Shown piece after piece: positions 7,894 to 17,840 of a DNA stretch of 64,000 nucleotides (positions are counted from its first letter, which is position 1; every line of letters starts with the position of its first letter). Position numbers and translations under genes: made by a program. The stretch spans positions 310,001 through 374,000 of the forward strand of contig NZ_JABMCI010000070.1 of assembly GCF_013359775.1 (NCBI RefSeq), read 5' to 3'. A model generated the notes under the pieces. The model was not told the origin of the DNA. It worked only from the letters and a program-made list of their open reading frames with translations, and searched no databases. The stretch is from Cellulomonas humilata (GTDB lineage: Bacteria > Actinomycetota > Actinomycetes > Actinomycetales > Cellulomonadaceae).

Positions 7894-8481
7894 ATGTCCG
7901 ACGAACTCACGGCCGACGTCTCGTCCGCGCTCCGCCGGATCTGGTGGCTCCCGATCCTGCGCGGCGTGGTGCTGGTGATCCTGGGGCTGTTCATGCTGGT
8001 GCAGCCGCTGGGCACGGTGAAGGCGCTCGTGTGGGTGTTCGGGGTGTTCGCGATCATCGACGGGCTGGTGGCCATCGCGCAGTGGCTGGGCAACCGCAAG
8101 GAGCCGGGTGCCGGCTGGTGGCTGATCTCGGGCCTCGTCGGCATCGCGTTCGGTGTGACCGCCGTGGTGTGGACCGGGCCGACCGCGCAGGTGATCTTCT
8201 ACCTGATCGCGCTGTGGGTGCTGGTGCTCGGGATCCTGTCGGTGATTGCCGCGGTGGTCCTGTACCGGTCGCGGGACATCGGCTGGTACTGGGTGCTGAC
8301 CTTCGGCCTGATCGCGTTCCTGTTCGGGCTGCTGCTGATCATGAACCCGCAGACGTCGGTGAGCGTCATCGTCGTGCTGCTGGGCCTGTACGCGTTCGTC
8401 GGCGGCGTGGTGCTCATCGTGAGCGGCTTCGCCACCAAGCAGCTGGCGAAGCAGCTGGACCAGGGGTCGGCCACGGTCTGA
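7894..8481 (+). CDS. HdeD/DUF308 family membrane protein
   Basis: Membrane protein of 195 residues with about six hydrophobic helices in pairs, each pair carrying the DUF308 pattern of Gly-rich helices separated by short polar loops (for example WWLPILRGVVLVILGLFML near the start). HdeD of enteric bacteria supports acid resistance, but actinobacterial members have no defined role. It begins with ATG after GGGAGGCTCCG and ends four bases from the stop of the convergent protease gene. Confidence 0.85.
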   Translation: MSDELTADVSSALRRIWWLPILRGVVLVILGLFMLVQPLGTVKALVWVFGVFAIIDGLVAIAQWLGNRKEPGAGWWLISGLVGIAFGVTAVVWTGPTAQVIFYLIALWVLVLGILSVIAAVVLYRSRDIGWYWVLTFGLIAFLFGLLLIMNPQTSVSVIVVLLGLYAFVGGVVLIVSGFATKQLAKQLDQGSATV

Positions 8482-8485
8482 CGAC

Positions 8486-9319
8486 CTAGTTCAGCCCGAT
8501 CGCCGCGAGCCACGCGGCGGGGACGAGCGCGTAGCCGACGAACACGACCATGTCCATGAGCGTGTGCGCCATGACGAGCGGCATGACCCGTCGCCTGCGC
8601 CGGTAGTACTCGGCGAACAGCAGGCCCATGATCGCGTTCCCGACGAACGCGCCCCAGCCCTGGTACAGGTGGTAGGAGCCGCGTAGGAGGGCGCTGGCCA
8701 CGACGATCGCAGGCGCGCTCCAGCGCAGCTCGCGCAGCCGCTCCATGAGGTAGCCGACGACGATGACCTCCTCGAGCAGCGCGTTCTGCAGCGCCGCGAG
8801 CAGGAGCACGGGGATGGTCCACCAGGCGGCGTTCAGGGCGGACGCCTGCACCTCGACGGCCAGCCCGAGCGCCCGCGCCGCCGCGTACAGGCCGAGCCCG
8901 GGGATGCCGATCAGGGCGGCCAGGCCCACGCCCACCGCGAGATCCCGCCAGGGGCGCGTGAGCTCGAGCCCGATGCGGCGGACCGCCGACTTCCCGTTGG
9001 CCGAGAGCAGGTACAGGGCCAGCGCGACCGGGACCAGGGCGAAGCCGATCTGGAGCAGCTGGTAGGTCAGGTCGAGCCAGGGGCGCGGCGAGCGGCTGGG
9101 GTTGAGGGTGGTCGACTGGTCGGCCAGCGGGGGACCGGCGGTGAGCCGGTCGATGATGTTGACCACCGCGTAGAGCCCGGACTTGCCCAGCGACAGCCCG
9201 AGCACGATCCAGATCTCGGTGGTCAGCCGACGGCGGTAGGCGCGCTGGCTGGGCGGCGGGGCCGCGAGCGCCGAGGCGGCGAGGTCAGGGGTCGCGTCGG
9301 CGGGCGTCGGCGCAGTCAT
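8486..9319 (-). CDS. CPBP family intramembrane metalloprotease
   Basis: Membrane protein of 277 residues with about seven or eight helices. The three CPBP (Abi/CAAX protease-like) motifs are present: the di-glutamate motif ALLEEVIVVGYLMERLR, the middle NAIMGLLFAEYYRRR, and HTLMDMVVF near the C terminus, which supply the metal-binding Glu and His residues. Family members cleave membrane substrates or act in immunity to bacteriocins; no partner is visible here. ATG 9319 was chosen because upstream codons lack the family pattern. Confidence 0.85.
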   Translation of the reverse strand: MTAPTPADATPDLAASALAAPPPSQRAYRRRLTTEIWIVLGLSLGKSGLYAVVNIIDRLTAGPPLADQSTTLNPSRSPRPWLDLTYQLLQIGFALVPVALALYLLSANGKSAVRRIGLELTRPWRDLAVGVGLAALIGIPGLGLYAAARALGLAVEVQASALNAAWWTIPVLLLAALQNALLEEVIVVGYLMERLRELRWSAPAIVVASALLRGSYHLYQGWGAFVGNAIMGLLFAEYYRRRRRVMPLVMAHTLMDMVVFVGYALVPAAWLAAIGLN

Positions 9320-9430
9320 GGCTCGCAGCGTAGGCCGCGCACCTGGACGCCGGCTGGACCGGACCTGAAACTCCCCCTTGCCAGGATGCACGGTGACAAA
9401 CTACTTTGTGGTGCAAACCTAGGAGGAGCG

Positions 9431-10072
9431 ATGACGACCGAGCAGCCGCGCGACGCGAGCCCGGCCGGTGCGGACGAGGCACCGGACCCGGCGGACGCCC
9501 TCGCGATCATCGCCGCGCAGCGCGCCCGGGCCGAGGGCACCCGCCCGTCGAGCACCTGGATCTTCGGCCTCTGGGGCATCGCCTGGCTGGTCGGGTACGG
9601 CGCGATGTGGCTGACCGCCCGCGACGACCGCCGCCCGTCGGTGCTCGCGGTGGTCGTCGCGATCGGCCTCGGCCTGGTGGCCGTGACGCTGACGATCGTG
9701 CACGTGCTGCGCCGGACGCACGGGATCGCCGGGGCCGGGGCACGTCAGGGAGCCCTGTACGGCTGGGCGTGGCCGATCGGGTTCGCCGCGCAGAGCCTGA
9801 TCGTCGCCGGGCTGGGCCGGGCGGGGGCGTCGGACGAGGTGACCGGGCTGGCCGCCAACGCGATCGCCGCCCTGGTGGTGGGCCTGCTGTACCTCGCGGG
9901 CGGTCTGCTCTGGCAGGACACGCCGATGTACGTGATCGGCGGCTGGATGGCGCTCGTCGGGGCGGCCGCCGCGCTCACCGGCCTGCCGGGGTCGTACCTG
10001 GTCATGGCGCTCGCGGGCGGCGGCGGGATGCTCGTGCTCGGACTCGTCTCGCGGCTGCGGTCCCGTGCCTGA
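9431..10072 (+). CDS. Five- to six-helix membrane protein of a regulator/ABC operon
   Basis: Hypothetical membrane protein of 213 residues. A polar N-terminal tail of about 45 residues (ADALAIIAAQRARAEGTR) precedes about six hydrophobic helices arranged in pairs. AGGAGGAGC lies directly before the ATG, an unusually strong ribosome site. Its stop overlaps the next gene, a winged-helix regulator, by eight bases, and an ABC-2 transporter follows, so the four genes form one operon. Similar regulator/membrane/ABC sets are common in actinomycetes. No function can be assigned. Confidence 0.75.
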   Translation: MTTEQPRDASPAGADEAPDPADALAIIAAQRARAEGTRPSSTWIFGLWGIAWLVGYGAMWLTARDDRRPSVLAVVVAIGLGLVAVTLTIVHVLRRTHGIAGAGARQGALYGWAWPIGFAAQSLIVAGLGRAGASDEVTGLAANAIAALVVGLLYLAGGLLWQDTPMYVIGGWMALVGAAAALTGLPGSYLVMALAGGGGMLVLGLVSRLRSRA

Positions 10073-10363
10073 CGAGCAGCTGGACCCCGTCATCCACGCG
10101 CAGGCGCGGCTCCGGGTCGTCGCCACCCTGGCGTCCCTCGGTGCGCGCGACCGCATCTCCTTCCCGCGGCTGCAGAAGCTGCTCGACATGACCGCGGGGA
10201 ACCTGTCCACCCACCTGCGCCGACTCGAGGAGGCGGACTACGTGCAGATCACCAAGACCCATGAGGGCCGGACCCCGGCCACGTACGTGGAGCTGACGCT
10301 GGCCGGACGGCTCGCGTTCGAGAGGTACACGCAGTCGCTGCGTGCTCTGTTGGGAGGAACGTC

Positions 10364-10367
<4 letters not shown>
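10065..10367 (+). CDS. Winged-helix transcriptional regulator (MarR/ArsR-like)
   Basis: DNA-binding protein of 100 residues, one winged helix-turn-helix domain. The recognition region reads ISFPRLQKLLDMTAGNLSTHLRRLEEADYV (about 26-55), followed by a wing (KTHEGRTPATYVELT). It lacks the metal-binding cysteines of classical ArsR members and belongs to the transcriptional-regulator HTH_27 (DUF2087/PadR-like) set. The GTG start lies inside the upstream gene and its own end overlaps the ABC gene (ATGA). It probably controls this operon. Confidence 0.85.
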
Positions 10368-11262
<895 letters not shown>

Positions 11263-11266
<4 letters not shown>

Positions 11267-12036
11267 GCACCGTGCTCGCCCCACGCCCGTTCTGGTCGCT
11301 GGCCGTCCTGCACGCCAGGTTCCAGTTCCTGGAGACCGTCCGCATCCCCATCGCGGTGATCGGCAACCTGCTGTTCCCGTCGCTGGCGCTGCTGTTCTTC
11401 GTCATCCCGCAGCGGGCGGTCGCCGACGACCCAGGGATCGCCACCGCCGCGATCGCGCAGCTCGGGGTGTTCGCGGTGATGTCCACGTGCCTGTTCTCGT
11501 TCGGCGTGGGGGTCTCCGAGGACCGTGCGCTGCCGTTCGACCCGTTCCTGCGCACGCTGCCCGCGGGCGCCGGACCGCGGCTGGTCGGACGCGTGCTCAA
11601 CGGCGTGCTCTGGTCCTACCTCGCCCTGGTGCCGCTGGTCCTGCTCGGGACGTTCCTCACGGCGGCCACGCTCACCCCCGGCCAGGCGGTCGCGGCGATC
11701 GCGATGGTGCCCGCCGTGGCGGTGCCGTTCCTGCTGCTCGGGCTGGCGATCGGGTACCGGCTGAGCTCGAAGGCCGCGATCGCGGTGGTCCAGGCGACGC
11801 TGTTCCCGCTCGCGTTCGCCGGCGGGCTGTTCCTGCCGCCGGAGGCGTTCCCGGGGTGGCTGGACACCCTGTCGAAGTTCCTGCCGTCGCGGGCCGCCCG
11901 TGACCTGGCCGTGCAGGCGGTGACCGGGTACGAGGCCTACGCGGGGGCGCTCGTGGTGATCCTCGCGTGGACGGCGGTGTTCGCGGCCCTCGCCGTGACG
12001 GCGTACCGCCGCGACGAGGGCCGCCGGTTCCACTGA
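11263..12036 (+). CDS. ABC-2 type transporter permease
   Basis: Membrane partner of the preceding ATPase, 257 residues with six predicted helices and the ABC-2 permease layout: N-terminal cytoplasmic stretch, helix pairs at about 28-75, 100-135 and 135-175, then a loop LPPEAFPGWLDTLSKFLPSRAARDL and a final helix at about 225-245. It overlaps the ATPase gene by four bases and ends four bases before the convergent copA, so it closes the operon. Confidence 0.9.
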
Positions 12037-12039
12037 GCC

Positions 12040-14409
12040 CTACTCGAACCGTCGCAGCCGCAGGGAGTTGCCCACCACCAGCACCGACGAGAGCGCCATC
12101 GCGGCGCCCGCGATCATCGGGTTGAGCAGGCCGAGGGCGGCCAGCGGGATCGCGGCGACGTTGTAGGCGAACGCCCAGAACAGGTTCTGCTTGATCACGC
12201 GGAGGGTGCGCCGGGACAGCCGGATCGCGTCGCCGGCGGAGCGCAGGTCACCGCGGACCAGCGTGATGTCGGCGGCCTCGATGGCCACGTCGGTGCCGGT
12301 GCCCATGGCAAGGCCAAGGTCGGCGGTGGCCAGGGCGGCGGCGTCGTTGACCCCGTCGCCGACCATCGCGACGCGCGCGCCCTCGGCCTGCAGCCGGGCC
12401 ACGACCGCGACCTTGTCGGCGGGCAGCACGTGGGCGATGACGTCGTCCTCGGAGATCCCGACCTCGCGCGCGGCCGCGCGGGCCGCGCCCGCGTTGTCGC
12501 CGGTGAGCAGGACCGGGCGCAGGCCGAGCGCGCGGAGCTCGGCGACCGCCTGCGCGGAGGTCGCCTTGACCGGGTCGCGCAGCACCAGCACGCCGCGTGG
12601 CGAGCCGTCCCAGGCGACCATCACCGCGGTGGCGCCGTCGGCCTCGGCGGCGTCGAACGGGCCCTGGAAGCCGGTCGGGTCGATGCCCTGCTCCGTCAGC
12701 CACGCGGGCTTGCCGACGAGGACGCGACGACCCAGCCCGACGCCCGCGTGCGCGGTGCGGACCACGCCGGAGACGCCGTGCCCGGCCTCGGCGCGGAAGT
12801 CGAGCACCTGGTCGGAGCCGATGATGACGCCGTCGCCCCCGGTCGGGCCGTCCGTGCGGCCGGCGGCCGCGGCGATGGCCTGACCGATCGGGTGCTCGGC
12901 GAGCTGCTCGACGGCGGCGGCGTACCGCAGGACCTCGTCCCCGCCGACCACCTGGACCAGGGACATCCGGCCCTCGGTCACGGTCCCCGTCTTGTCCAGC
13001 ACGACGGTGTCGATGGTGCGGGTCTGCTCGAGGATCTCGGGGCCCTTGATGAGGATGCCCCGCTGCGCGCCGCGGCCGGTGCCGACCAGCAGCGCGGTGG
13101 GCGTGGCCAGGCCGAGGGCGCAGGGGCACGCGATGATCAGCACGGCGACCGCGGCGGTGAACGCGGCCTGCACGCCCGAGCCGGTGAGCAGCCAGGCGGC
13201 CAGCGTGCCGAGCGCGAGGACGAGCACCACGGGGACGAAGACCGCGGAGATCCGGTCGGCGAGCCGCTGCACGGGGGCCTTGCCGGTCTGCGCGGCCGCG
13301 ACCAGCCGGCCGATCTGCGCCAGCCGCGTCTCGGCGCCCACGCGGGTGGCCCGCACGACGAGCGCGCCGGAGGTGTTGATCGTCGCGCCGGTGACCTCGT
13401 CGCCGGGGCCGACGTCGACCGGCACGGGCTCGCCCGTGAGCAGCGAGGTGTCCAGCGCGGAGGTGCCGCTGACCACCAGCCCGTCGGTGGCCACCTTCTC
13501 CCCCGGACGCACGACGAACTCGTCGCCGACGACCAGCCGGTCGACGGGGACACGCCGCTCGATGCCGTCGACCAGCAGCGACGCGTCCTTGGCGCCCAGG
13601 TCCAGCAGCGCGCGCAGGGCGTCGCCCGCACGGCGGCGCGACCGGTGCTCGGCGTACCGGCCGGCCAGCAGGAACGTGGTGACGACGGCCGCGACCTCGA
13701 AGTACAGCTCGGGGACCGTCATGCCCTCCTCGGCCGCCCGGGGCCAGAGCGTGGGCGTCATGGTCATGCCGGGCTCGCCGGCTCCGCCGACCAGGAGGGC
13801 CCACAGGGACCACGCCGTCGCGGCGATGATGCCGATGGAGACCAGCGTGTCCATGGTCGAGGCGCCGTGCCGGGCGGCCCGGAACGCGGCGCGGTGGAAC
13901 GGCCAGGCCGCCCAGGTGACCACGGGCATGGCCAGCGCGGCGACGACCCACTGCCAGCCGGTGAACTGGAGCGCGGGGATCATCGAGATCAGCAGGACGG
14001 GGACCGTGAGCACCGCGGCGACGCGCAGCCGGCTGCGCAGGTCGTTGCCGCGGGTGTCGGTCGGGGCCGACGTGTCCTCGTCGGGGTCCATGTCGTGGCC
14101 GGGCGCCATCGAGTGGCCCGAGAGGGCGTGCTCGATCGGGTCCATGTCGGCGTGGTGCGGCTGCTGCTGGTGGGGCGGGGTGACGACCGTGGCGCCGTAC
14201 CCGGCGGCGCGGACCGCGGCGAGCAGGTCCTCCGTGGCAGTGGGCCCGTCCACGCGGACGTGCGCCGACTCCAGCGGCAGGTTCACGGTCGCCTCGACGC
14301 CCGGCAGCCGGTTCAGCTTCTTCTCGACGCGCGCCACGCAGGAGGCGCAGGTCATGCCCTCGATCGCGAGATCGACGGTCCGCTCGGTCCGGGCCTCTGT
14401 CTCTGTCAC
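12040..14409 (-). CDS. copA: Copper-translocating P-type ATPase CopA
   Basis: P1B-type ATPase of 789 residues that exports Cu(I) from the cytosol. An N-terminal heavy-metal domain has GMTCASC (CASC at 21-24), and a His/Met-rich linker at about 90-120 (HQQQPHHADMD, HSMAPGHDMD) follows. The transmembrane CPC motif (IACPCALGLATP), the phosphorylation site DKTGT, and MVGDGVNDAAAL near the C terminus are all present. CPC plus that linker indicate copper rather than zinc. The GTG start overlaps the stop of copZ (GTGA). The CsoR gene sits upstream, so copper derepression is expected. Confidence 0.95.
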   Translation of the reverse strand: MTETEARTERTVDLAIEGMTCASCVARVEKKLNRLPGVEATVNLPLESAHVRVDGPTATEDLLAAVRAAGYGATVVTPPHQQQPHHADMDPIEHALSGHSMAPGHDMDPDEDTSAPTDTRGNDLRSRLRVAAVLTVPVLLISMIPALQFTGWQWVVAALAMPVVTWAAWPFHRAAFRAARHGASTMDTLVSIGIIAATAWSLWALLVGGAGEPGMTMTPTLWPRAAEEGMTVPELYFEVAAVVTTFLLAGRYAEHRSRRRAGDALRALLDLGAKDASLLVDGIERRVPVDRLVVGDEFVVRPGEKVATDGLVVSGTSALDTSLLTGEPVPVDVGPGDEVTGATINTSGALVVRATRVGAETRLAQIGRLVAAAQTGKAPVQRLADRISAVFVPVVLVLALGTLAAWLLTGSGVQAAFTAAVAVLIIACPCALGLATPTALLVGTGRGAQRGILIKGPEILEQTRTIDTVVLDKTGTVTEGRMSLVQVVGGDEVLRYAAAVEQLAEHPIGQAIAAAAGRTDGPTGGDGVIIGSDQVLDFRAEAGHGVSGVVRTAHAGVGLGRRVLVGKPAWLTEQGIDPTGFQGPFDAAEADGATAVMVAWDGSPRGVLVLRDPVKATSAQAVAELRALGLRPVLLTGDNAGAARAAAREVGISEDDVIAHVLPADKVAVVARLQAEGARVAMVGDGVNDAAALATADLGLAMGTGTDVAIEAADITLVRGDLRSAGDAIRLSRRTLRVIKQNLFWAFAYNVAAIPLAALGLLNPMIAGAAMALSSVLVVGNSLRLRRFE

Positions 14410-14648
14410 AGCAGTGACCTGCGCGGGGTCACGGCGTAGCCGGCCTCGACGACTGCCGCCGCGATCGCGTCGTCGGCCAGGGGCGTGTCGGAGACGACCG
14501 AGACCGTCGACGACCCGCCGACCACCAGCTGGACGGTGACGTCCTTGACGCTCGGCACGGCGGACAGCTCGGAGGTGACCGCGGAGACGCAGTGGCCGCA
14601 GGTCATGCCGTCGACGCCGAACGTGGTGGTGATCGTGTTGGTGCTCAT
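14406..14648 (-). CDS. copZ: Copper chaperone CopZ (HMA domain)
   Basis: Cytosolic metallochaperone of 80 residues with one heavy-metal-associated domain. The metal motif GMTCGHC puts the ligands at Cys17 and Cys20, and the beta-alpha-beta pattern with SAVPSVKDVTVQL follows. The family hands Cu(I) to CopA. Its stop overlaps the copA start by four bases, and it lies 24 bases after csoR with AAGGAGCACC before its ATG. Confidence 0.93.
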   Translation of the reverse strand: MSTNTITTTFGVDGMTCGHCVSAVTSELSAVPSVKDVTVQLVVGGSSTVSVVSDTPLADDAIAAAVVEAGYAVTPRRSLL

Positions 14649-14672
14649 GGTGGTGCTCCTTGGTTGGGTGTC

Positions 14673-14954
14673 TTAGCTGCGGACGAGGCGGGCGATGGCG
14701 TCGGAGGCTTCCTTCACCTTCGCCGCTCCCTCCTCGGGGGACTGGCGGGCGGCGTCGACGACGCAGTGCGCGAGGTGGTCCTCGACCAGGCCGATGCTCA
14801 CGGCCTGGAGGGCCTTCGTGACGGCGGCGACCTGGGTGAGGATGTCGATGCAGTACACGTCCTCGTCGACCATCCGGGCGATGCCGCGCACCTGGCCCTC
14901 CACCCGGCGCAGGCGCTTGAGGTAGTCGTCCTTGGCGTCCGTGTAGCCGTGCAT
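14673..14954 (-). CDS. csoR: Copper-sensing repressor CsoR
   Basis: Helical metal-responsive repressor of 93 residues. The Cu(I) ligand triad is Cys35 (EDVYCIDIL), His60 and Cys64 (VEDHLAHC), spaced exactly as in M. tuberculosis CsoR. ATG 14954 was chosen because the family begins right at the YLKRLRRVEGQVRGI helix; more N-terminal codons overlap the operator. It is the first gene of csoR-copZ-copA and faces a palindrome at 14999-15015 that fits its known GC-rich operators. Confidence 0.93.
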   Translation of the reverse strand: MHGYTDAKDDYLKRLRRVEGQVRGIARMVDEDVYCIDILTQVAAVTKALQAVSIGLVEDHLAHCVVDAARQSPEEGAAKVKEASDAIARLVRS

Positions 14955-14998
14955 GGGGGCCTCTTTCGTCGTCGAGCGGGTGCTCTTTGCGCAACACG

Positions 14999-15015
14999 AT
15001 ACCCCCATGGGGTAT
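14999..15015. promoter_or_regulatory. Probable CsoR operator
   Basis: The near-perfect palindrome ATACCCCCATGGGGTAT has the T/A-flanked poly-C/poly-G structure of known CsoR boxes (consensus like TACCCCNNNGGGGTA). It lies 45 bases before csoR and 34 bases before the divergent Rrf2 gene, so it may affect both. Confidence 0.75.
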
Positions 15016-15048
15016 TCCGGACGCAGCCGGGGGGGCAGAATCAGCGGC

Positions 15049-15507
15049 ATGCGGGTCTCGGCGAAGGCGGACTATGCGGTGCGGGCGTGCGCCGAGCTGG
15101 CGGCGTCCCCTCACGGGGACCCGGTGCGCGCGGACGACCTGGCCGGCGGGCAGCAGCTCCCGGTCGCGTTCCTGGAGCGCATCCTCGGTGACCTGCGACG
15201 CGGCGGCGTGGTGTCCAGCGTCCGCGGGCGGTCCGGTGGCTACCGCCTGGCGCGGCCGGCCGACGAGATCACGCTGGCCGACGTCATCCGCGCGGTCGAC
15301 GGTCCGCTGGTCACCGTCCGCGACGAGCGGCCCACCGCGCTCGAGTACGGCGGGTCGGCGGAGGCGCTGCTCCAGGTGTGGGTCGCGCTGCGCGTGAGCG
15401 TCCGCGACGTGCTCGACCAGGTGACCTTGGCGGCGCTGGTGTCCCGTGAGCTGCCCCCGCACGTGCGGGAGCTCGGCGCCCGCGAGGACGCCTGGCTCAA
15501 CCCGTAG
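15049..15507 (+). CDS. Rrf2 family transcriptional regulator
   Basis: Regulator of 152 residues. The N-terminal winged helix has the Rrf2 opening MRVSAKADYAVRACAELA and the wing VSSVRGRSGGYRLARPADEITLADVIRAVDG. The three cysteines used by IscR/NsrR-type members to bind an iron-sulphur cluster are absent; the only Cys is in the N-terminal helix. It is therefore probably not a cluster sensor. It is divergent from csoR, sharing a 94-base promoter region, and convergent with hemL. The regulated genes are unknown. Confidence 0.88.
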   Translation: MRVSAKADYAVRACAELAASPHGDPVRADDLAGGQQLPVAFLERILGDLRRGGVVSSVRGRSGGYRLARPADEITLADVIRAVDGPLVTVRDERPTALEYGGSAEALLQVWVALRVSVRDVLDQVTLAALVSRELPPHVRELGAREDAWLNP

Positions 15508-15513
15508 GGACGG

Positions 15514-16854
15514 TCAGTCGGTCGGCGCCGTGGCCTGCGCGGCCGCGCGGACGGCGACCGGGAGGGCGGAGACGATCCGGTCCACCGCGGCGTCGTCGTG
15601 CGCAGCCGAGACGAACCAGGCCTCGAACGGCGACGGCGGCGCGTACACCCCGGACTCCAGCAGCGAGTGGAAGAACGGCGCGTACCGCCACGACTCGGTG
15701 GCCAGCACGGCGTCGTAGTTCCGAGCCCCGTGCGCGGCGGCGTCGGCACCGAAGAACGTGCTGAACAGGTTCCCCGCCCACTGGATCGCGTGCGGCAGAC
15801 CCTCGGCGGACAGGGCGGCACCCAGCTCGGCGCGCAGCTGCGCGGAGACGGCGTCGACCCGCGCGTACACGTCCAGGTCGGCCAGCCGCAGCGTCGCGAG
15901 GCCCGCGGCCGTCGCCACCGGGTTCCCGGACAGCGTGCCGGCCTGGTAGACCGGGCCGACGGGGGCCAGCAGCGCCATGACGTCCCGGCGCCCACCGACC
16001 GCGGCGACCGGCAGGCCACCGCCGATGACCTTGCCGAACGTGTGCAGGTCCGCCGACCAGCCCTCGCGCAGGCCCTCGAGCCCCCACCAGCCGGAGTACC
16101 CGACCCGGAAGCCGGTGAGGACCTCGTCCTGGATGAGCAGCGCGCCGTGCAGGAGCGTGAGGCGGCGCAGGTTGGCGTTGAACCCGGGCAGCGGCGGGAC
16201 CACGCCCATGTTGGCGGGTGCGGCCTCGGTGATCACCGCGGCGATGCGGTCGCCGTGCTCGGCGAACGCGGCCTCGAGGGCCTCGACGTCGTTGTAGGGG
16301 ACGACGATCGTCTCGGCGGCGACCGCGGCGGAGACGCCGGCGGAGTCGGGCAGGCCGAGGGTCGCGACGCCGGAGCCGGCCGAGGCCAGGAGCGCGTCGA
16401 CGTGGCCGTGGTAGCAGCCGGCGAACTTCACGATCAGGTCCCGGCCGGTGAACGCCCGGGCGAGACGCAGCGCGGTCATGGTCGCCTCGGTGCCGGTGGA
16501 CACCAGGCGCACCTTCTCGGCCGGGGGGACCCGCGAGCGGATCTCGTCGACGAGGTCCACCTCGGTGACGGTGGGTGCGCCGAAGCTCAGACCGTGTCCG
16601 GCGGCCTCGCGGACCGCCTCCACCACCTCGGGGTGCGCGTGGCCGAGGAGGGCCGGGCCCCAGGAGCCGACCAGGTCGACGTACTCGTTGCCGTCGACGT
16701 CCGTGACGTAGGCGCCCTGGGCGGACGCGAGGAACCGGGGGGTGCCGCCGACGTTGCCGTACGCGCGGACGGGGGAGTTGACCCCGCCTGGGATGACGGC
16801 TTGCGCGCGCGCGAACACCGTCTCGCTCGTCGTCGCGTTGGTGGTGACGCTCAT
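15514..16854 (-). CDS. hemL: Glutamate-1-semialdehyde 2,1-aminomutase
   Basis: PLP enzyme of 446 residues converting glutamate-1-semialdehyde to 5-aminolevulinate, step two of the C5 haem pathway. The PLP lysine is Lys275 in [12 protein letters not shown], the [13 protein letters not shown] phosphate-binding stretch is at 121-133, and [10 protein letters not shown] supplies the conserved Asp. The opening [18 protein letters not shown] is diagnostic. The ATG overlaps the hemB stop by four bases; it is the last gene of the haem operon. Confidence 0.95.
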   Translation of the reverse strand: MSVTTNATTSETVFARAQAVIPGGVNSPVRAYGNVGGTPRFLASAQGAYVTDVDGNEYVDLVGSWGPALLGHAHPEVVEAVREAAGHGLSFGAPTVTEVDLVDEIRSRVPPAEKVRLVSTGTEATMTALRLARAFTGRDLIVKFAGCYHGHVDALLASAGSGVATLGLPDSAGVSAAVAAETIVVPYNDVEALEAAFAEHGDRIAAVITEAAPANMGVVPPLPGFNANLRRLTLLHGALLIQDEVLTGFRVGYSGWWGLEGLREGWSADLHTFGKVIGGGLPVAAVGGRRDVMALLAPVGPVYQAGTLSGNPVATAAGLATLRLADLDVYARVDAVSAQLRAELGAALSAEGLPHAIQWAGNLFSTFFGADAAAHGARNYDAVLATESWRYAPFFHSLLESGVYAPPSPFEAWFVSAAHDDAAVDRIVSALPVAVRAAAQATAPTD

Positions 16855-17840
16855 CGGATCTCCTCTGCCAGCCATCCGGCCAGCTCTGTCGCAGAGTACG
16901 TAAGCACGTGATCGGCACCGGCACGACGGATGCTGAGCACGGACTCCAGGATCGCCCGTCTGCGCTCGATCCACCCTCTCGCGGCGGCGGCCTCGATCAT
17001 GGCGTATTCGCCGGACACCTGGTAGGCCGCGACCGGAACTGACGACATCGCGGCCACGTCGGCGAGGATGTCGAGGTACGCCAGGGCCGGCTTGACCATG
17101 ACGATGTCGGCGCCCTCCGCGATGTCGAGGGCCACCTCGCGGACGGCCTCCCGACGGTTCGCCGGGTCCATCTGGTAGGTCCGGCGGTCGCCGTCGAGCT
17201 GCGACTCGACCGCGTCGCGGAACGGACCGTAGAAGGCCGACGCGTACTTGGCGGCGTAGGCCAGCACGGCGACGTCGTCGCGACCGGCCGCGTCCAGGGC
17301 GTCCCGCACGTACCCGACCTGGCCGTCCATCATCCCGCTGAGCCCCACCAGGTGGGCGCCCGCCTCCGCCTGCGCCAGGGCCATCTCCGCGTACCGCACC
17401 AGGGTCGCGTCGTTGTCCACGGCCCCGCCGGGCGTGAGCACCCCGCAGTGCCCGTGGTCGGTGAACTCGTCGAGGCACAGGTCGGCCTGGACGACGAGCG
17501 CGTCCCCCACCTCGGCGACCGTGTCCGCGATCGCGAGGTTGAGGATGCCGTCGGGGTCCGTGGCCTGCGACCCGACCGCGTCCCGCACCGTCGGGATGGC
17601 GAAGAGCATCACGCCGCCCAGCCCCGCGCCGGCCGCCTCGGCGACCGCCTTCCGCAGCGAGTCGCGGGTGTGCTGGTAGACGCCGGGCATGGAGCTGATC
17701 TCGCGCGGCTCGGCCAGCCCCTCCTTGACGAACACCGGGAGCACCAGCTGCGCGGCGTCGAGGCGCGTCTCGGCGGTCAGGCGGCGCAGCGCCGGGGTGG
17801 CGCGCAGGCGCCGGGGGCGGATCCGGCGTGCGTCCGTCAT
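16851..17840 (-). CDS. hemB: Delta-aminolevulinic acid dehydratase (porphobilinogen synthase)
   Basis: Condenses two 5-aminolevulinates to porphobilinogen; 329 residues. Schiff-base lysines are Lys198 ([16 protein letters not shown]) and Lys250 ([12 protein letters not shown]). The metal motif reads [14 protein letters not shown], with Cys122 and Cys132 but Asp124 where the classic zinc enzymes have the middle Cys, a mixed site. The ATG coincides with the hemD stop (one-base overlap) and its own end overlaps hemL, so translation is coupled along hemC-D-B-L. Confidence 0.95.
   Translation of the reverse strand: MTDARRIRPRRLRATPALRRLTAETRLDAAQLVLPVFVKEGLAEPREISSMPGVYQHTRDSLRKAVAEAAGAGLGGVMLFAIPTVRDAVGSQATDPDGILNLAIADTVAEVGDALVVQADLCLDEFTDHGHCGVLTPGGAVDNDATLVRYAEMALAQAEAGAHLVGLSGMMDGQVGYVRDALDAAGRDDVAVLAYAAKYASAFYGPFRDAVESQLDGDRRTYQMDPANRREAVREVALDIAEGADIVMVKPALAYLDILADVAAMSSVPVAAYQVSGEYAMIEAAAARGWIERRRAILESVLSIRRAGADHVLTYSATELAGWLAEEIR

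Noticed and set aside
12430-14439. Long plus-strand frame opposite copA
   Set aside because: Its translation is Gly/Arg/Asp-rich without any domain and mirrors copA codon positions, a usual artefact of high GC.
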